DNA of 64,000 nt, taken from positions 16,708,816 through 16,772,815 of the forward strand of contig OU015539.1 in assembly GCA_907165065.1 (NCBI GenBank). The letters are read 5' to 3'. Below are positions 25,301 through 40,300 of the stretch, piece after piece. The notes below the pieces were generated by a model, which worked only from the letters and a program-made list of their open reading frames with translations, ran no database searches and was not told where the DNA came from. The translations under genes and the position numbers were made by a program. Numbering within the stretch: the stretch's first letter is position 1; every line of letters starts with the position of its first letter. This DNA comes from Caprimulgus europaeus (Eukaryota > Chordata > Aves > Caprimulgiformes > Caprimulgidae).

Positions 25301-28300
25301 AGTCAATGCTATGCTTAAAACACAATTTAACACAATTTACTGTGGGAGTCCCTGAAACCTACTTTGTGGGGCCTTCTGGATGTTCATTTTCAAGAGGCAA
25401 GGAGATGTAGAACTTACTGCAGACTTTGTTCCTCCATCCAGTGAGCAGAACTCCTTTAGCGGCACAGGCCCTGACGTAGCTGGAGAGGGCAGCACACATG
25501 CAGTCCTCACTCTTCTCACAGTTACAGGTGTCAAACATGCAGTTCTAGGGACAGAGGATGGCATATGATCATCAGATTGTCGTGTTAAAGCCATGTCACT
25601 GTACTTTTTAGTGTGTCATGTTTGTTAGAGCTCAAAGGAGTGTGATCCATATGCATAAGTAAACATGTGCCTGTTTTTAACTTGAAGATTTCATTGAGCA
25701 TTTTCAAAAAAGATTCTTTGCAAGGAGAGTAATTAGAGATCCACAATTTAAAACCATTTTTTCTTTTTCTTGTTCTTTTTACTTTTTCATCTGCTGATAG
25801 GTTTCCCAGCTACTTCCACTTTGTAGCCACTGTGCCATAGATACTTAGGACAGACAGAGGATATATGATGCCACTCAACTTTTAGGGCTTAGGCTTAGGA
25901 GCTTGGGCTCTCTGCATTAGAACAACGAAGAAAACAAGAAGTCATTTAATGTGTTGCTATGCTGGGTAAGGTCACTATAATGTTTTCGTTCCAGATGATG
26001 TTTGTTGAACATAATTTTACAGATTTCCAATAAAAGGGAGACTTTGTAAAGTCCCCAGGCACTCTCTTCCAGAGCTTTGTCACCTTGAATTCCTGGAACA
26101 TTATTATTCACATCTTATCTAAATCTCTTTGCTGCTCTTCTTGCCTTGTCCTTGAATATATGCAAAAGCCTCCTGAGAGCAGTTCAGAGCAACTAGGTAA
26201 AGTGCTAGGTAACATTCTGACTAAAGCTTTCCTTCTATCTCAGGTGGGACAGCTTTTGTCCTTTGACCTGATAAGGAGTCCAGGGAGTCCAAGCTCCTAG
26301 CTTAAGCATTTAGGTTAATACCTCAAAATACGGGCAGCAGGAATACACCTGTAAGTTTATCCTCCTGGGAATGGAAAGGAAGATATCTTTACAAAGGATT
26401 AATTATTACGATGTGTAGATAAAATTGAACCCTTGGCTTGAAAAGAACTATCATGAATGCATCTCCTCCCAATTGGCAAGTTATTCTCTCAGGTGTTAGT
26501 ATCAGAAATCTGAGTCTTTTTCTTTTAAATGGGAAAAAGTTAAGAGCCAAGTACCTTCTCATAAACTTCTGGATTCACTGTTGAGTGACATTCAGCAAAA
26601 GGTCCCATGGTATCAGAGAGCAGGCCACACCAGTGCTGAGCATACTGGTCTGTGAATTGAAAATAGGGTAAGAATTTCTGTTGCACTTCATTGTCTAAAC
26701 TTTTGTCTCAATGTAAATATAATTCCTGCAGGGAAACTGCAGAAGCTTAACTTTACAATAGAATTCAGCTCTGCGTTTCCTGAAACACAGTCTTTCACTT
26801 ACTCAATACAGAAGTACAAACTCTTCATAAACTAAAAAGCTCTTACTTCATGGTAGTTGTTATAGAATATACTAAGACATCTTTAGCTGAATTTTGAAAA
26901 AGAAGGTTCACATCATGAATTAAAAATAAGCTAGTTCATCTCAGAAAACAGAAACGTGGCTTGTGAATGCTCGAAAATTACACATTTTATTGGCTGAAGT
27001 GGAGCCTGAGAGCTATGAAGCTCTGAACTGTAAGTCTGGTTCTCAGTTTCACAGTGGAAGGACCACACTGAGTCCAGCATTCAGGGGGGCTGTGTACAGC
27101 TCTTTTCCTATATGACAATCAGTCTTTTCCAGGAATGAATGCCTGATAAGCTGTATGGTTCCAATTTCCCTTAAGTAAATTGCCAAAAACGCTTGCTTTA
27201 TCCAAAGGAATATTTTTGAAAATCCAAAATGTTATCCTAGTTATTATTTATTAATTGAGGACTTCTAGTGTCAACTGAGGAAAATAGTGTGTGTGCAAGT
27301 GGTTTGCCATTATTTTGGCTAAATGCTTGGTGGTTGATCAGCTTATTCTTTCCATCTTAAAAGAGAACAGAGGAGGTTACCGTATGCTGAGCTTACCGTT
27401 TTGTATGCTGACAGTACAGGGGTTCTCAAAGCTATTTTTGGCATTAGGACAATCAGCCCGAGTTTTCCAAGTATTGCCAAAGGCAGCTGAAGTACCCTCT
27501 ATTACACCACTGGTGGTTTTGAAATCATCTGTCTGCACATCATTGAAGTTTCCACAGAGACCTAAAAGGAAACAGGTGGGCTGTGAAAGCCTCCTGCGGA
27601 GTGGAGCGTGCTAACGACGGCAGTTGTTACGGTGAGATCACTTACCACAGGTCCGTCCTTTGTGTAATGGGTCTAAGTCTATAAAGACTTGCATGAGAGG
27701 CACGAGCTGAACTTGCAGCTGAAGACCAAATGTTGTTTGCAGAAAGATGAAGAAAGATGATGGTCTGAAGATGGTGACATTTGCTAGGGACATAAGAATG
27801 TAAGAGTTATAAATTCATATGCGATGCGCAGTTGAAATAACTGTTCATTATATAGAGGGATTCTGCAGCTGTGTTTGATATGACCCTAATTGCTGAAGAA
27901 CTGAGGGAAAAATGATCCATATGGGATTTCAAATCCAGCACCAAAACAGGCTGCCTTTACCCTGAACCACAAATGTATAAAAATCCTCCACTTCCTGTCA
28001 GGTGTTTTAAAATCAGGGGAAGAAGACACACTTCTGTTGCTATTTAAAAGACCATCTTTGCTTGATGAAAATGATATAGTATGATGGTAGACTTCCACTT
28101 GCACCTATTCTGTCCTTTCATGGTTTGCTTTCTGTTCAGCTGCAATAGTGTTTGAGAAGAACTGGTGTGAGAGAAACTCTCCAGTGATGAATGTGCACTA
28201 AGCAAACAGACAGAGGGAACGTAGGGAACTAAACAACTTGAGATATTGGAGTCCTGTTGCATATCACAATTTTTCTTTCCTCTGTTATGGCAATGTTTGG

Positions 28301-31300
28301 ATCTGGAAGTGTGCCATGATACTATTTGCTTGTATTGAATCTCCATGTAGTTAGATATTGCTAATTTAGACCACAATTTTCCTAATGTTATAAGAATTGA
28401 ATAGGCAAACATTATTACTTTAAAAATGAGAGACTATGCTCTATTGGAGTACCTTGGGTCTACTGTAGTGTAACCAAATTTAGAATTTGGCTTTAGATTA
28501 ACCAATGTAATAACATTTTAAAGTAAAAAATGAGAAACATCACAGAAGTCTTCCAAAGGAACTTACCTGCAGAGAATGGGAGCTGTGTGTAGATCATATT
28601 CACGAATACACTGCCGGAAGGCTGGATCACAATATTCTGTCCACAAGAAAAGGCAATGATTATCAAGCATATTGAGGAAAGATAAAACACTTTCCAGATG
28701 TTTTTTTTTTATCTAGTATTGTTCAGAAAAAAAGGAATTAAAAAAAAAGTGGGAGGAGACTTTGATGATGTTCCAATTCCTATACTGTTTCTTTAATCTT
28801 TCTTCCTGTGGTCCATTGACTGTCAAAACCAACAAGCAAAAGCCCAAAGACAGCTATATGATAGAAAACTACTAGGATCTTGACTTCCAATGTACCTACT
28901 TAATTGTCTTAATTTTTCTTTGAATGAGATCAAATGAGTTAAAACAAAAAAATCAGTGCAGATTTCCTGTCTGTGCTGTTATGTGTCTATGAAGCTTTAA
29001 AAACATCCCTGCAGGAAGTCAGCTACTTACAGTTTGCCCTCCGCTGAGGCTGATGGCTATACCCTTGAGGCATGTCTCAGTGTCAGTCAGACCACACTTG
29101 TAGATATCTCCCAGAACAGTGAATTCATTGCTGTCACAGAGCTTAGAAGAAGAAAACAAAATATATTGTTAAAAAGATTTGTTATATTGAAACATTGTTA
29201 TGTTAAAAAGGTTCACACACAAGTGGCATTCTTAGTAAAGTGAGTCTCTAAAAATATTGTTTATTCCTTTTCTTTCTGCTCAGATATTCTTACATATATG
29301 TGTACAGTCACCAAGTAAGCTGGCATTCATGCACTCTATGCAGTGGAAGCTAGCTGTTACTTCTAACATTCAAGGGCAAGTTAGACATGTTAAGCTGAAC
29401 ATTAAAACTTCTTAATGTTTAGATAATATTAGTTCCTAATTTTCAGGTAATACTAGTTTGGTATGCTAGAGAACATAGAGTGTGTCTTTTTTTGCTCAGT
29501 GTTTCCTCAGGAGAGGAGAGAAATTGTTCCCAGGCTCTTCTGCACGAAATAGATTATTAAAGAGCCTGGTGATTTGAATGTTCTTATAACAGGTCAGAAA
29601 TATGTATTTAAATATTATCTCATAGGATAAAATTAAGCTAAAATCACTATTCACTAAGCTACTGAATAATGGCAGAATTCAGTTTTTCTCTTGGTTCTGG
29701 TTTTCATTGGACTGTATTCTGTGAGCTATATTCAAAGTGTGTCTAAGATGTTATAGGGAAACTTCCAGAAGGCTGGGATTCTGAAAGTGTCTTATTGCTT
29801 TCTTGGCATAATGAAGATTAAATTGAGGACAACTGAAATGCAGAATTACAGCCATCTGGAAATTTAGTGTTGAAATTGTGTCCAAGGCTTTTCTGTACGT
29901 CCAGAGCTTCTGTGAATCTAATTTTATGTGTTGGTACCAAAAGGAGAGTTTAATGCCCAAGTCTGATCTATGCTCCCATTGTGGATTGAACCCAGCGCTT
30001 GTAAATCTCATCAAAAAGTTTCATTGATTTAGTCTAATCTGTTTCTAAATTACCTCATTCTAGCTCATTTCTAAGGTTTTATGATTCTCTTTCTTGGTAA
30101 GGTTCCGTCTGAGATTTTTGAGAACAGATTTGATTTCATATGAAATCCTTATGAAAATTGTTTACATCACTCATCCAATACAAATAAACAACAAATGTAC
30201 CTAGGATTCTGAAATCTGCAAATCTGTAGTCATTATTTTAGATACATCTGCTCAGAATTGAGTCCTACTAACCTAAAAACTTCAGAAATTTCAGGTATTT
30301 TTGTAAGTCATTAGTTTCTAATTCAGGTTTTAGAATACAGATATGACTTCTTAGATTTTTTGCTTTTAAACTCTAGAGTCTTCTGTGTTTACTGGGAAAG
30401 GCTGATTGGAAGGTTGAAATCTCTCCCATGAATTCTATATAATTTCACTACGAATACTGTTAATCAAACAAACCATTGAGCTATATTAACTGTGACAATG
30501 GACATAATAGACACATGGCTCAGAAAGAAGTAGTTATAACACACCAGACAGGCAATATTTAATTACAAAATTAATGGGAAGCATGGAGATCATTTCATGG
30601 AACCTAAAAACTCAGTGCAATTCTGAAATGATGATCAAAGAACACAGAACTACTACAATATGTTTATTTAGTATAACTCTAACAGAAAGCCCCCTGAAAT
30701 CCATTTAAAGCTCCATTTTGACCCTCTAAGTTTCAGAAAGTTGATGTGATTGCCAGCAGTTTAAATTAAACAACATTATATATCATAAAAACATTTTTCT
30801 TTAGCATATTGCTTTTGCAAGGATTGTGACTCATTTTTACCTTGGTTAAGACGTAGCTACAGTCTCCGAAGAAGGAATAATATTTCTCATCAAATGTTGA
30901 AATGTGGGACCCTCCTTCAATACTGCAAGTCCCGGGGCATGACTGGGTGACACAAGACCATTCACCTCCAGCACAGGTACTGAAATGAAGAAGATATTCA
31001 GTAACCTTGGGTAATGCAAGTGTAAATGAAATAAGAGACAATAAGGGCAGCTGATGCCTTGATTTTCCTCTTGAAGCATTGATCATGCTGTCAAAGAAAC
31101 CAACATTGCTTTGGAATCTCAGAGTCAGTGTGGGGCAGGCACATTTATATCAGTGATATTTTTTTAATATATTGCTGTTCATTTCCAGTCTTGACAGAAT
31201 TCAGTCGTGGTGACCCTGGCATTCATTCTGCTGCATAGGGAGGATCACTTCTCATCTCCATTAGCATGGCTCACGCTTCAAGTATGTTAAGTGTTTTTTG

Positions 31301-34300
31301 GAAAATAACATACCTGTTTGTGGTTCTTGTATTAATAGATAGATAGGTACATTTGCATACAGTTATGTAATAATACTTCAGTAATTATAGTGATATTGAA
31401 AAAAAAATATATCATATCTGTCAAACATGCCTCTCAAATGTCATCTCCAACTGCCTAATGCAACATGTCCCTAAATATCATGTCCTCAGTATTTACATGA
31501 GCATCCTAGTATTACACTGTAGTGCTGCAAAGGACTTAACAGTCATTCACATTTTTAAACACCTCTAGTCTTTCAATTTGATTGTCTGCTTTAATTGATT
31601 GGTCTTGAAATTGGAGTACCTATATCTAAACTCATTTTTTAACTTTCCAAGTGTGAGGAGAAACCAGAGATGTAAGTATCAACTTCTGCTGACAAGTAGT
31701 TCCTCATTTCTTTTTAAGGAGAAATTAGTAATTTTTCCCTGTCTTCAAAATGTTCAGGTAATACACCTAAAAAAAGAAGTATGAGAAAGGGAGTTTGTTA
31801 CCATGATCTGCATTTGGATGAGAAGGAGGCGCCAGGAGCATAAGTTTCACCTTCGTAGGTACAGTGGCATTCGGTACGGGGAACGCAGCCAGCACCATTA
31901 ATGTCATCAAATACCATTCCTAGGGAAAGAAATGCTCTGTTACTCATGCCATGCACTGCAGAACCTGTTTTGTACACATATCTGGCAAATGCCTGAAAGC
32001 ATGTTCCATTTCTCCTGTATTACACAGGAAATGAACAGAAAGTACTTTAAAATAATAGGTTGCCAACTACGTAGGGATTGAAGGGCTGTATTCCATTTAA
32101 GCCTATCTCAAATCTTAGGGTGATCAAAAGAGACCTCTAGGGAAATACCTCTCAGTTATGGACTTCATTAGATTGGAATTAGGATTAAAATTACTAGATA
32201 ATGAGGCAGAATAAATGAACAATTTGTAAGACTGCCCAGGGACGTATTGTACAGTAAATATTTATATACCCAAAGGCAGAGGGTTATCCAAGAGAAGTCA
32301 ATGCTGTTATACAAAGGAAGTGATGGTGAATGCTATGAGGCATCATGGAGGATGGGCAGAAGAGCTGCAAGGCGTGAAGATCCTACCAGGCAGTCACTCA
32401 CAACAGCAACAATTCTCAGCCCCAGAAGTAAACATGCACAAAGGGAACTGATTGGCATTGTTTGTCTTTTACTGATATTCAGTTCCCATGTGTACTGATA
32501 TTCAGTTCCCATTACTTTGATGATAACAGTGATGAAGTGATGAGAGTGATACAGAGTAGGAAAGTTGTTAGATGTATATAGGTAAGAGTTGTGGTGGTTT
32601 TGGCTATGAGAAAAGGGCAGGAAATAAGCTTACCTGGAGGGCAAACGCAGCCATCTGTACAATGGTCTTCACAGAGTGCAGATCGTTCTGGGTTGCTGCA
32701 TGTGTCAGAGCAGGGGGAGCCACACTCCTGGTATTGCATGTTGAAAGGACATAATTTGGCTGAAAGTAGAAACAGTGTTAAAATATTGACTTTTCCTTTG
32801 AAGTGTTGAGAAAACAGTATTTGCAATTTAGGATGTTTTCTGTCAAGATGTAATGAAGAATCCTGATCCAAGTGGAGGCTGCAACATTTTAGACTTTCTG
32901 ATATATATTGACACACCTTAGTAATGCAAAATCCTCTAAATTCCACATTCCCAAAGCCTTGAGTACACCCAGGTTAAAACTGTTTTCATGAAAATTGCAT
33001 GAACCTTCAAATGACTGTCCTTTTCAGGAAAAATATTCACCTGTTTGAACTTTGCTAGATATGGGTAGTAAGCCAGGTGGAAGTCCCTTCCCGAGGTACT
33101 TACGACACAGTTTGGAGGTTCTCCAGTTCAGAGGCTGTCCACCTGCATGAGCGCACTGCCGAGAGTATTCAGCAAAGGTGTTGCACATGCAGAAGTCAGC
33201 CATGGAGCTGTCACAGTGGCATAAGTCCTGTATGCAAGTGTCAATGTAGTCCTGAACGTTCACAAGTGCATTACAGCTTGTAAAGGCTGGACTGGTTAAT
33301 ACTGTCTCACAGATAGAAGCCTAGGAGGGAAAATAGAGAAGGTAAAACAAGTCTTTAGAAAATGTGAAACTAATTATGTAAGGCATGTAACAGAACAAAC
33401 CAAAGGTCCATCTGTTCTAGAAACCTGTCCAACAGCAGCCACAAGCAGATGTTAAGGGAAAAGTATAACAATAGGGCAAGTACACGTGGAACTCTTGATT
33501 AACTCCTATATCTTCCCATATCTTGAGTTACTTTCAGCTCAGGTAACTTCCCGAGTATTATACAATTTCTTTGTATTAAGACATCCCCAGTGAATTTCTC
33601 TTTCATGAAAATACCCAGTCTTCTCTTGGAAGGGGAGTTCAAGTTTTTAGCATTCACTTTATCAAAGAATAAAAAATTTAATTTAGAAAAATTTTCTTTC
33701 CAGACCTATTATATTAATGCTATATATTTTCCAATTCTAACAGATTTGCTCCAGAGACAGGGAGAATGTATTTTACATTGACAAGACAAATTTTAAGAGA
33801 GGGGTTCTTACAAATTCAGATGAGCAGTTCACTGGAGGAGCAGGAAGAATAGGATCAGCACACTGCTCTGTGGGTCCATCAATCTTGTGCCTATTCCCAA
33901 ACTGTATGGCAGTCAGTTTTGTCCCTGTAAAAAGCAATCCAAACATTAGAATAATATTTACTGGTTTACTGGCTTTTGCATGGAGATACTTTCTTTTCTG
34001 ACACTACCTGCTATGATATGAACAGTGATTACCAAATAATTTCACTATAATGTGAAAGGCAAAAGGAGATGAAGAAGATGTACGAGGAACTGGATCCTGA
34101 CTATTGAAAACAAGTAGAAAGTTGCATGTGGCAGGTCTTAAAAGATCTAAGTGTGATGAAAGCAGCCTAATGCATCTCAAAGCCCTGACTCTACTCATAG
34201 CTGACATCACAGCAATACATAAAGAAGTATCACCAGTTCTGCAGTTAATATGACCCACAACTTATATCACAGTATACTGCTAAAACAAAGGAAAACAAAG

Positions 34301-37300
34301 CCCTAATACTTAATGCTTTTTATTACTTACTTTCTGAAATAAATTCATTGCTAATTGGAACTCCATTGAAGTCCCCACAAAGTCCACAAGTTTGATTGGC
34401 ATATTTCTTATCTAGTTCCACCTAAAAGAAATGAGGAAAGAGAGCTTAGGTTCATCGTAACGTCAGTCTTGATGGTTGGGAACACAACCTACATGAATAT
34501 TGCTGTGTACTCAAAGTCTGACATATGTGTGCTGTGCAGACTGTGTCGTGTGGTAGCAGGTAGGCACTATTGGGAAGGTCAGTGACCACCAAAGAAATCT
34601 TGGTCTTATTCTAGCCCTGGGGCTGTGAACATCAGCGAATTGCTAGGTCTGGAATCTGAGGAGTACTGCCCTGTGAGGTGGAAATGTTGTAACTGGGGGT
34701 CTATTGATCCTGAGCTGAGCTTGGTGGAAAAAAAGGGATATTGGGAAAAGACTGGAAGACAGAACAGTACACTAAAAATGGACACAGATCCAAAAGTAAC
34801 TAATGCCTGCCTGGCTGATTAAGAGTGCAAATATGTCAACAGACTATTTTCAGAATACAGACTTTTTCCATGTTTTGGATGTTTTCTTACCAGGAGGGCA
34901 TCCTCTTCATTCCAAAGGAAGGTCAGTCCTAACTTGGCAGAAACTTTCAAATAGCTGTTGCTTTTCTGGATCAAGACTCCCATATGGCTGTAGGGCATCT
35001 GAACCCTGAGGAAAGATCACCATAACTCAGCAGTGGTAGGGACAGAATATCCAGTGAATATCCACACTGATATCTGTTCTCATTCTCTTTGAGAAGCTTC
35101 AACATGAATAGGTGAGGAAATTAGAGCAGTAACTACATAGAGAAAACACAAGTTTGTGACTTGTTGGCTATTTCCTATGCAGTTGCTTCTCATGGTGCAA
35201 ATGGCTCAGCCTCGCTTTCCCTGCTGTTCCTTTTGGCTATCTCTGGTAATGGTGTTTTGCAAGGTAAAATGTTGGCATGTGTCTTTGGTTGTATTGTTCA
35301 AAAAAGTGCTGGGAGGTTCTGTTTTTCAGGCAGTATGCTTCAGGATATTGCTATTTACTCCTTAAAGCCCCTGATAATGAAGGGATAGACTCTTTAGGCT
35401 TTCTGTGACATGAGTGCCATTCACAAAGGTGTACTCAAGATAACCTTTATACTAGCTCAGTGCTACAATACACAACTCACTGTGGGATAGCTACCCAAAT
35501 ATTTACTCAGCTTTTTGGACAGGTTTCACACCCTATGCCAAAGTTGGTGCTATCATTGCTACATAGATAGCAAACTTCCAGAATAGCTCATTTTAAGTGA
35601 GCACAAGTGCAAGCTGTAGTCGCTGCTTAATTGCATACTGTTCAGTGCAAGGACAAAAGCCATCAAAAATTCCTCTCAAGCATCCTGTTCTGGTAAAATT
35701 AATGGAAAGGAAATGGAATTAATGGAAACTTAAAGGGTACAAAGGTCTAACACTTTGACTGAATCCAGCTTACAGACTCAATTGTATATATCATGCACAG
35801 TGGTTGCAGTGCAGCAGCATCTGGGATATAGCTCAGCTGAACAAAATGGACACAGGGATAATCTCCAGAAGTGGCACTTAGCCCGCTGTCAGGTCCTCTT
35901 ATTTTTGTTGATGCTTCAGGAAGGACTCGAGCCCTCCAGCTGCTTGGGATCAATGTGAGATCAGGTGAGGGAAATGTTCAAAAAGCCCACTGGGAACAAA
36001 AGCAATGATGGTAGTTTCAAGTTATGAACATACACTTTGCCATCAAGCAGGACAGAGCCGCGGCTCAGTTCAATCACTGTTCCTTCCAGCTTCATGATGA
36101 CGTGAGTGATCATGGTAGCATTTTCCACCATTGTACGTCTGATCTGGATGTTGAAGTCCTCGTAGGGAGATTTGCAGTTGGATGCAAAGATGTAGTTGCA
36201 AACCCCAGGGAAGTAAAAGATGTCCCCATCAAAGGTCTTGTAGTGGAAGTTACCCCATGTGCTGCACACACGGCCATTGTGAGATGGGTTGCCAACTGTG
36301 GATTCAAAATAAGCAGTAAGAATTTTGTCATTTGCTGCAGATACCCTCCCTTTAGTTGCCCTTTCCCTTTTATTTATTTCACTAGTTTCTGTCCAAAGAG
36401 CCCATCTTCTGGCTTCCTTCTTGCCAACCTATTTGTTTATCAAGCTGTTCACTTATCTTTCATGTCTGATCTATTTTGCACAGGGATATAGAGCTTAAGA
36501 TCAGAAGAGACCTCCCAGATCACCATATCCAATGCTCTTGTTCTGCTGACAGCCATATTCTATAAATCCTTTCCTAAATGTATGAAGTTCTAAAGTTTTG
36601 CCATTAAACCAGCTTAAAGTTAATTTAAAACTAGCTGATACTTCTACTAGGGAAGGCCACTCATAGCTGCACACTTTGAATGGCTGGAAGACTTTTGCCA
36701 GCATCTTCCAAAACCTATTCCGGTCTCATACATGCTTGGTTGCTCTTGTGCCCATATTACACTTCACCTTGAAGGTGTTCCACCTCCCTTCTCCTCTCCC
36801 CACCCATTATAGAAATCACTTAACTCTTCTGAGTCTTCATTTCCTTACAAGCAGGCTCTCCTGTCTCCCTGATTGTCCTCACAGTCCCTCTCTGCATCTC
36901 TTCCACATTTACACTGACCCTGCTTGAACATGGCTAGTCAGAATTGTACACTATACCCTAGGGTATAGGTGTATGGTTTCTCACTGGCTTCTGGTGTCTC
37001 ACCAGTGCTTTGAACACTTTATTTCCCTCTCATTACTGGAAATATTGTGCATGATTTACCCAAGTATTTTATATATCTATATAAGAATATTGGAGTCATG
37101 TTTAGATTATCCTTGTTACCTGATGAACTGACTACTTTTCTTGTTCATTTTTTATTTTATAGTCGTAAAGAATTTTACACAATTTATTGATCTCTTCAGT
37201 CACTCCGTGCTCTACGTGTGGGATCAACAAGAGCACAGATAGGTGAGCTATGACATATGTTTAACTTACCCCTTAGTCTCAGCGTGTTTGGTAAAGGTGG

Positions 37301-40300
37301 AATGATTGACACTGCTTGGGATTTCGAACCTGGTGGAAAAACTAAGGGGAAAAAATGTTCAAGTTTAATCATATTAGAAGTCCTAAAAACTGGATGGAGT
37401 TTGCCTAGTCTCTGTAGTGATTAACATTTCCTACTACTAGTTACACTCCAGAGGGAGGTTTCCACAAAGTTTTATTGGTGATTTTTACACAGTGCTTTGT
37501 GTTCTGTCTTTCTGTACGTTTCACTACCAGCCAAATCCCAAAGGCCATCTCCTTTGGCTGTTGCACTTTCTTCCATTATTTATCCAAGACTCCCATCTGA
37601 TGCTGGCCCTGATGTTCTGAACTTAAAAGCAACAATTTGATCCTTAGAGCACAACGTTGTGATAGCGATGCAGAAAAAGCAGTGCTAATGTCTATGTCTG
37701 AACCTTTGCTTCTTACTGTAGTGAGAGGCAGAAAGTTACTGAAGGATATCCAGAGCTGAGGATGAGAAACAGGAGCTTTTTCTCTTTATCCAAAGCTCAC
37801 CTCTTTCTTTGTGCTCAGACATGCACTTTTGCACTACCAACTCTAAGCAGATTTTTTTCTAAAGCTGGTTAAATTCTGTGAAACTTTAATCATGTGCTTC
37901 TCATGTAAAGACTTCTATTGGTAGGATCCAGCTCTAAATTTTCCATATTCAAAACCAGTGTTTTATAGAATCACAGACTGGTTTGGGTGGAAGGGACCTT
38001 AAAGCTCATCCAGTTCCAACCCCCCTGCCATGGCAGGGACACCTTCCACTAGACCAGGTTGCTCAAAGCCTCATTCAACCTGGCCTTGAACACTTCCAAG
38101 GAGGGGGCATCCACAACTTTTCTCTTTGGATCTAGCAATGAAAGGGATAGAATACATAGAGAACCTGCAATGTGATTTTCTTAACATGAAAGTCTGAGGA
38201 ATTGATGCAGTTTCTCCCTGGAAAGTATCAAAATCATAGAATTTGATGCCTTCCAAACTGTAGATTGTGTGATATCATCCATTGACTTCTGCATTTAGAC
38301 CAAAAAATATCAATGGGACAAATACGTGTTTTAGAAAGACAATCTAATTTAGTCTTGATGTAAGGATTTTAGGGGAAAGCACACATATTACCCTCCTTGA
38401 CAATCTGTTCCAATAATTACACTATTATTAAATAATAATAACCTCACAAATTGCAGATTGCAGGGCAGGCTTAATGATTAATTGTTTCAGCCTGTCATCA
38501 CTAATATACCAGTCACTGTTGTATCCTTCCACCCTTATTAACACAGTGGTGGTGTTTGCTCTTTACAGTTATGTGTTACATGTGATCTTGGAGTGCTTAA
38601 TTATTCTAACATTTAAGGTAGTAACAGTTTTCTTATTCTCTCATGAGTGATGCAGTCATCTTGACAGGGCGTAAAAAATGTATCTTTTATTACCTACTAT
38701 CAAGTACCTTGGTAATATGTATGTATACACACACCTCTTCTGAAAATACACCTTTAGATAGAAGCTATGTACCTTTCATGAGGTTAAAGATTAGATAACT
38801 GTGTCATATCAGTAGAGCAAATCCACTGGGCCAGATCTCAGAGGAAGTTCCCCAGTTTAGAGCAGTCAGAGATTGGCTGGAAACTGGATATATGGGAGAG
38901 AGGAGGGGTTTTTTGTTGGGTTTTTTTTTGTTGTTGGCAGGAGTCGGGAGGTAGGCAGGGTGGTGAGGGAAAGGAAAATACATTCTGTCTAGGAATAAGA
39001 AGATTCTAGTAATCTTATTATTTATCAATTTAATTTGGGACAAAACCTTAGAAATAGGTGAGCATAAAAACACTTACGTTTTGGTCGCTGCAGGATAGAT
39101 GGAGAAAAATAGTCCGACTCTGTTCGTGGTTCATCATCCTGGGCTTGAACTGAATCAACAGGAGTAGAGGAGGAAAAAGTTAATGTCTAATTTTGTTGAC
39201 TTCCCTCATAATTTCTTAATTTTATCTATTTAAGCATGCATCAGTCAGTATATTAAAAAATCAGCAGAGCTATGTCCATGTACAGGAGGTCAGGGCCTGT
39301 GCTGTGTGCAACCCTGATGGCCATGTACCACTCCTTCAGCTTTTTTTCTTTTCTTTTGTTTTTACTAATAAATTACTGCAGGGAAGCCATCAAAAACCAC
39401 CCTGTGATAATTTGAGCAGGTTCTTATTCTGTTATTGTCACAGTGCCCCTGGATGCCCTTATAAGCTTTTCAGATAAAGGACTTTTTTGAGTTTTTATGA
39501 TCACTGTGTGCTTTAATCATCAGTAAAATCCTTTGTCTAGCCACAGAGCTTTAAATATAGGTCCCTTTTGTACAGGAATAATTCATTTTAGAGTTAGAGG
39601 ACTGACCTCTGTCCTCTCTTACCAAAAGCCAAAGTTACTCTCTATTTTACAGTTTTGAGCACTTTTTGTAATAAGCAGCAGAAGGAAAATAAATGCACAA
39701 ACCACACAGAAAGAAACAGGTCTTTCCAATAGATACATTTGTGACATTTAATTTTGCCCCAAAGCAAAACTTTTTGTTCCCAGTGCAGAAACCATTTTTC
39801 ATTCCATTCCACTGCAGCATGAAAATAGGTATAAACACAAGATCTGCAGGGGCCAGAGGGGCTTTTAACGCACTGCTTGGGGAGAGTTCCTCAGAGGGTG
39901 GGTGCAGAGGAGGCTCTGCTGGCTGGAGAAAGCTGAGAAGGCAGGTTCACCCTCTCTTGCATCCCACGACAAGGGCAGCCCATGGGTGGCACTGCTAGAG
40001 GGGATAACGCTGAAATCAGCTGCAGGGAGCTCCCTAAGTCCCTTTTTGCACTAACTACTGGTCTGCAGCTGGGGTTGGAAGAACACATTGTGCCCATTTT
40101 TAAGCTGTGAACCGCTCAGTGCTTCTGGGCTCCACTCCTCCAGCTGCCTAGCCCCAGAGAGCTTTTGGCTTCTCTCTCCCTGCACTGTATGGCTCCAGCA
40201 CTCTGCCTCGTGCCACATGCATGGCAGATTCCCATTGCCACTGCACGGTGTGGTGCTGCTACAGCTAGCCTTTTGATGGGCTATTCTTTGACACTACCAT

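Larger units (their letters stand above)
18207..34330. other. Introns longer than 300 bp between exons 6 and 29
   Basis: The larger introns are 18,207-18,891 (minisatellite), 19,502-20,050, 20,208-20,798, 21,039-21,534, 22,401-22,948 (16-bp duplication), 23,330-23,974, 24,025-24,612, 24,869-25,417, 25,545-26,554, 26,650-27,396, 27,784-28,566, 28,637-29,030, 29,142-30,840, 30,980-31,801, 31,920-32,633 (23-bp duplication), 32,760-33,103, 33,321-33,811 (old repeat) and 33,925-34,330. Apart from the items named I see no gene or RNA in them. Confidence 0.7.
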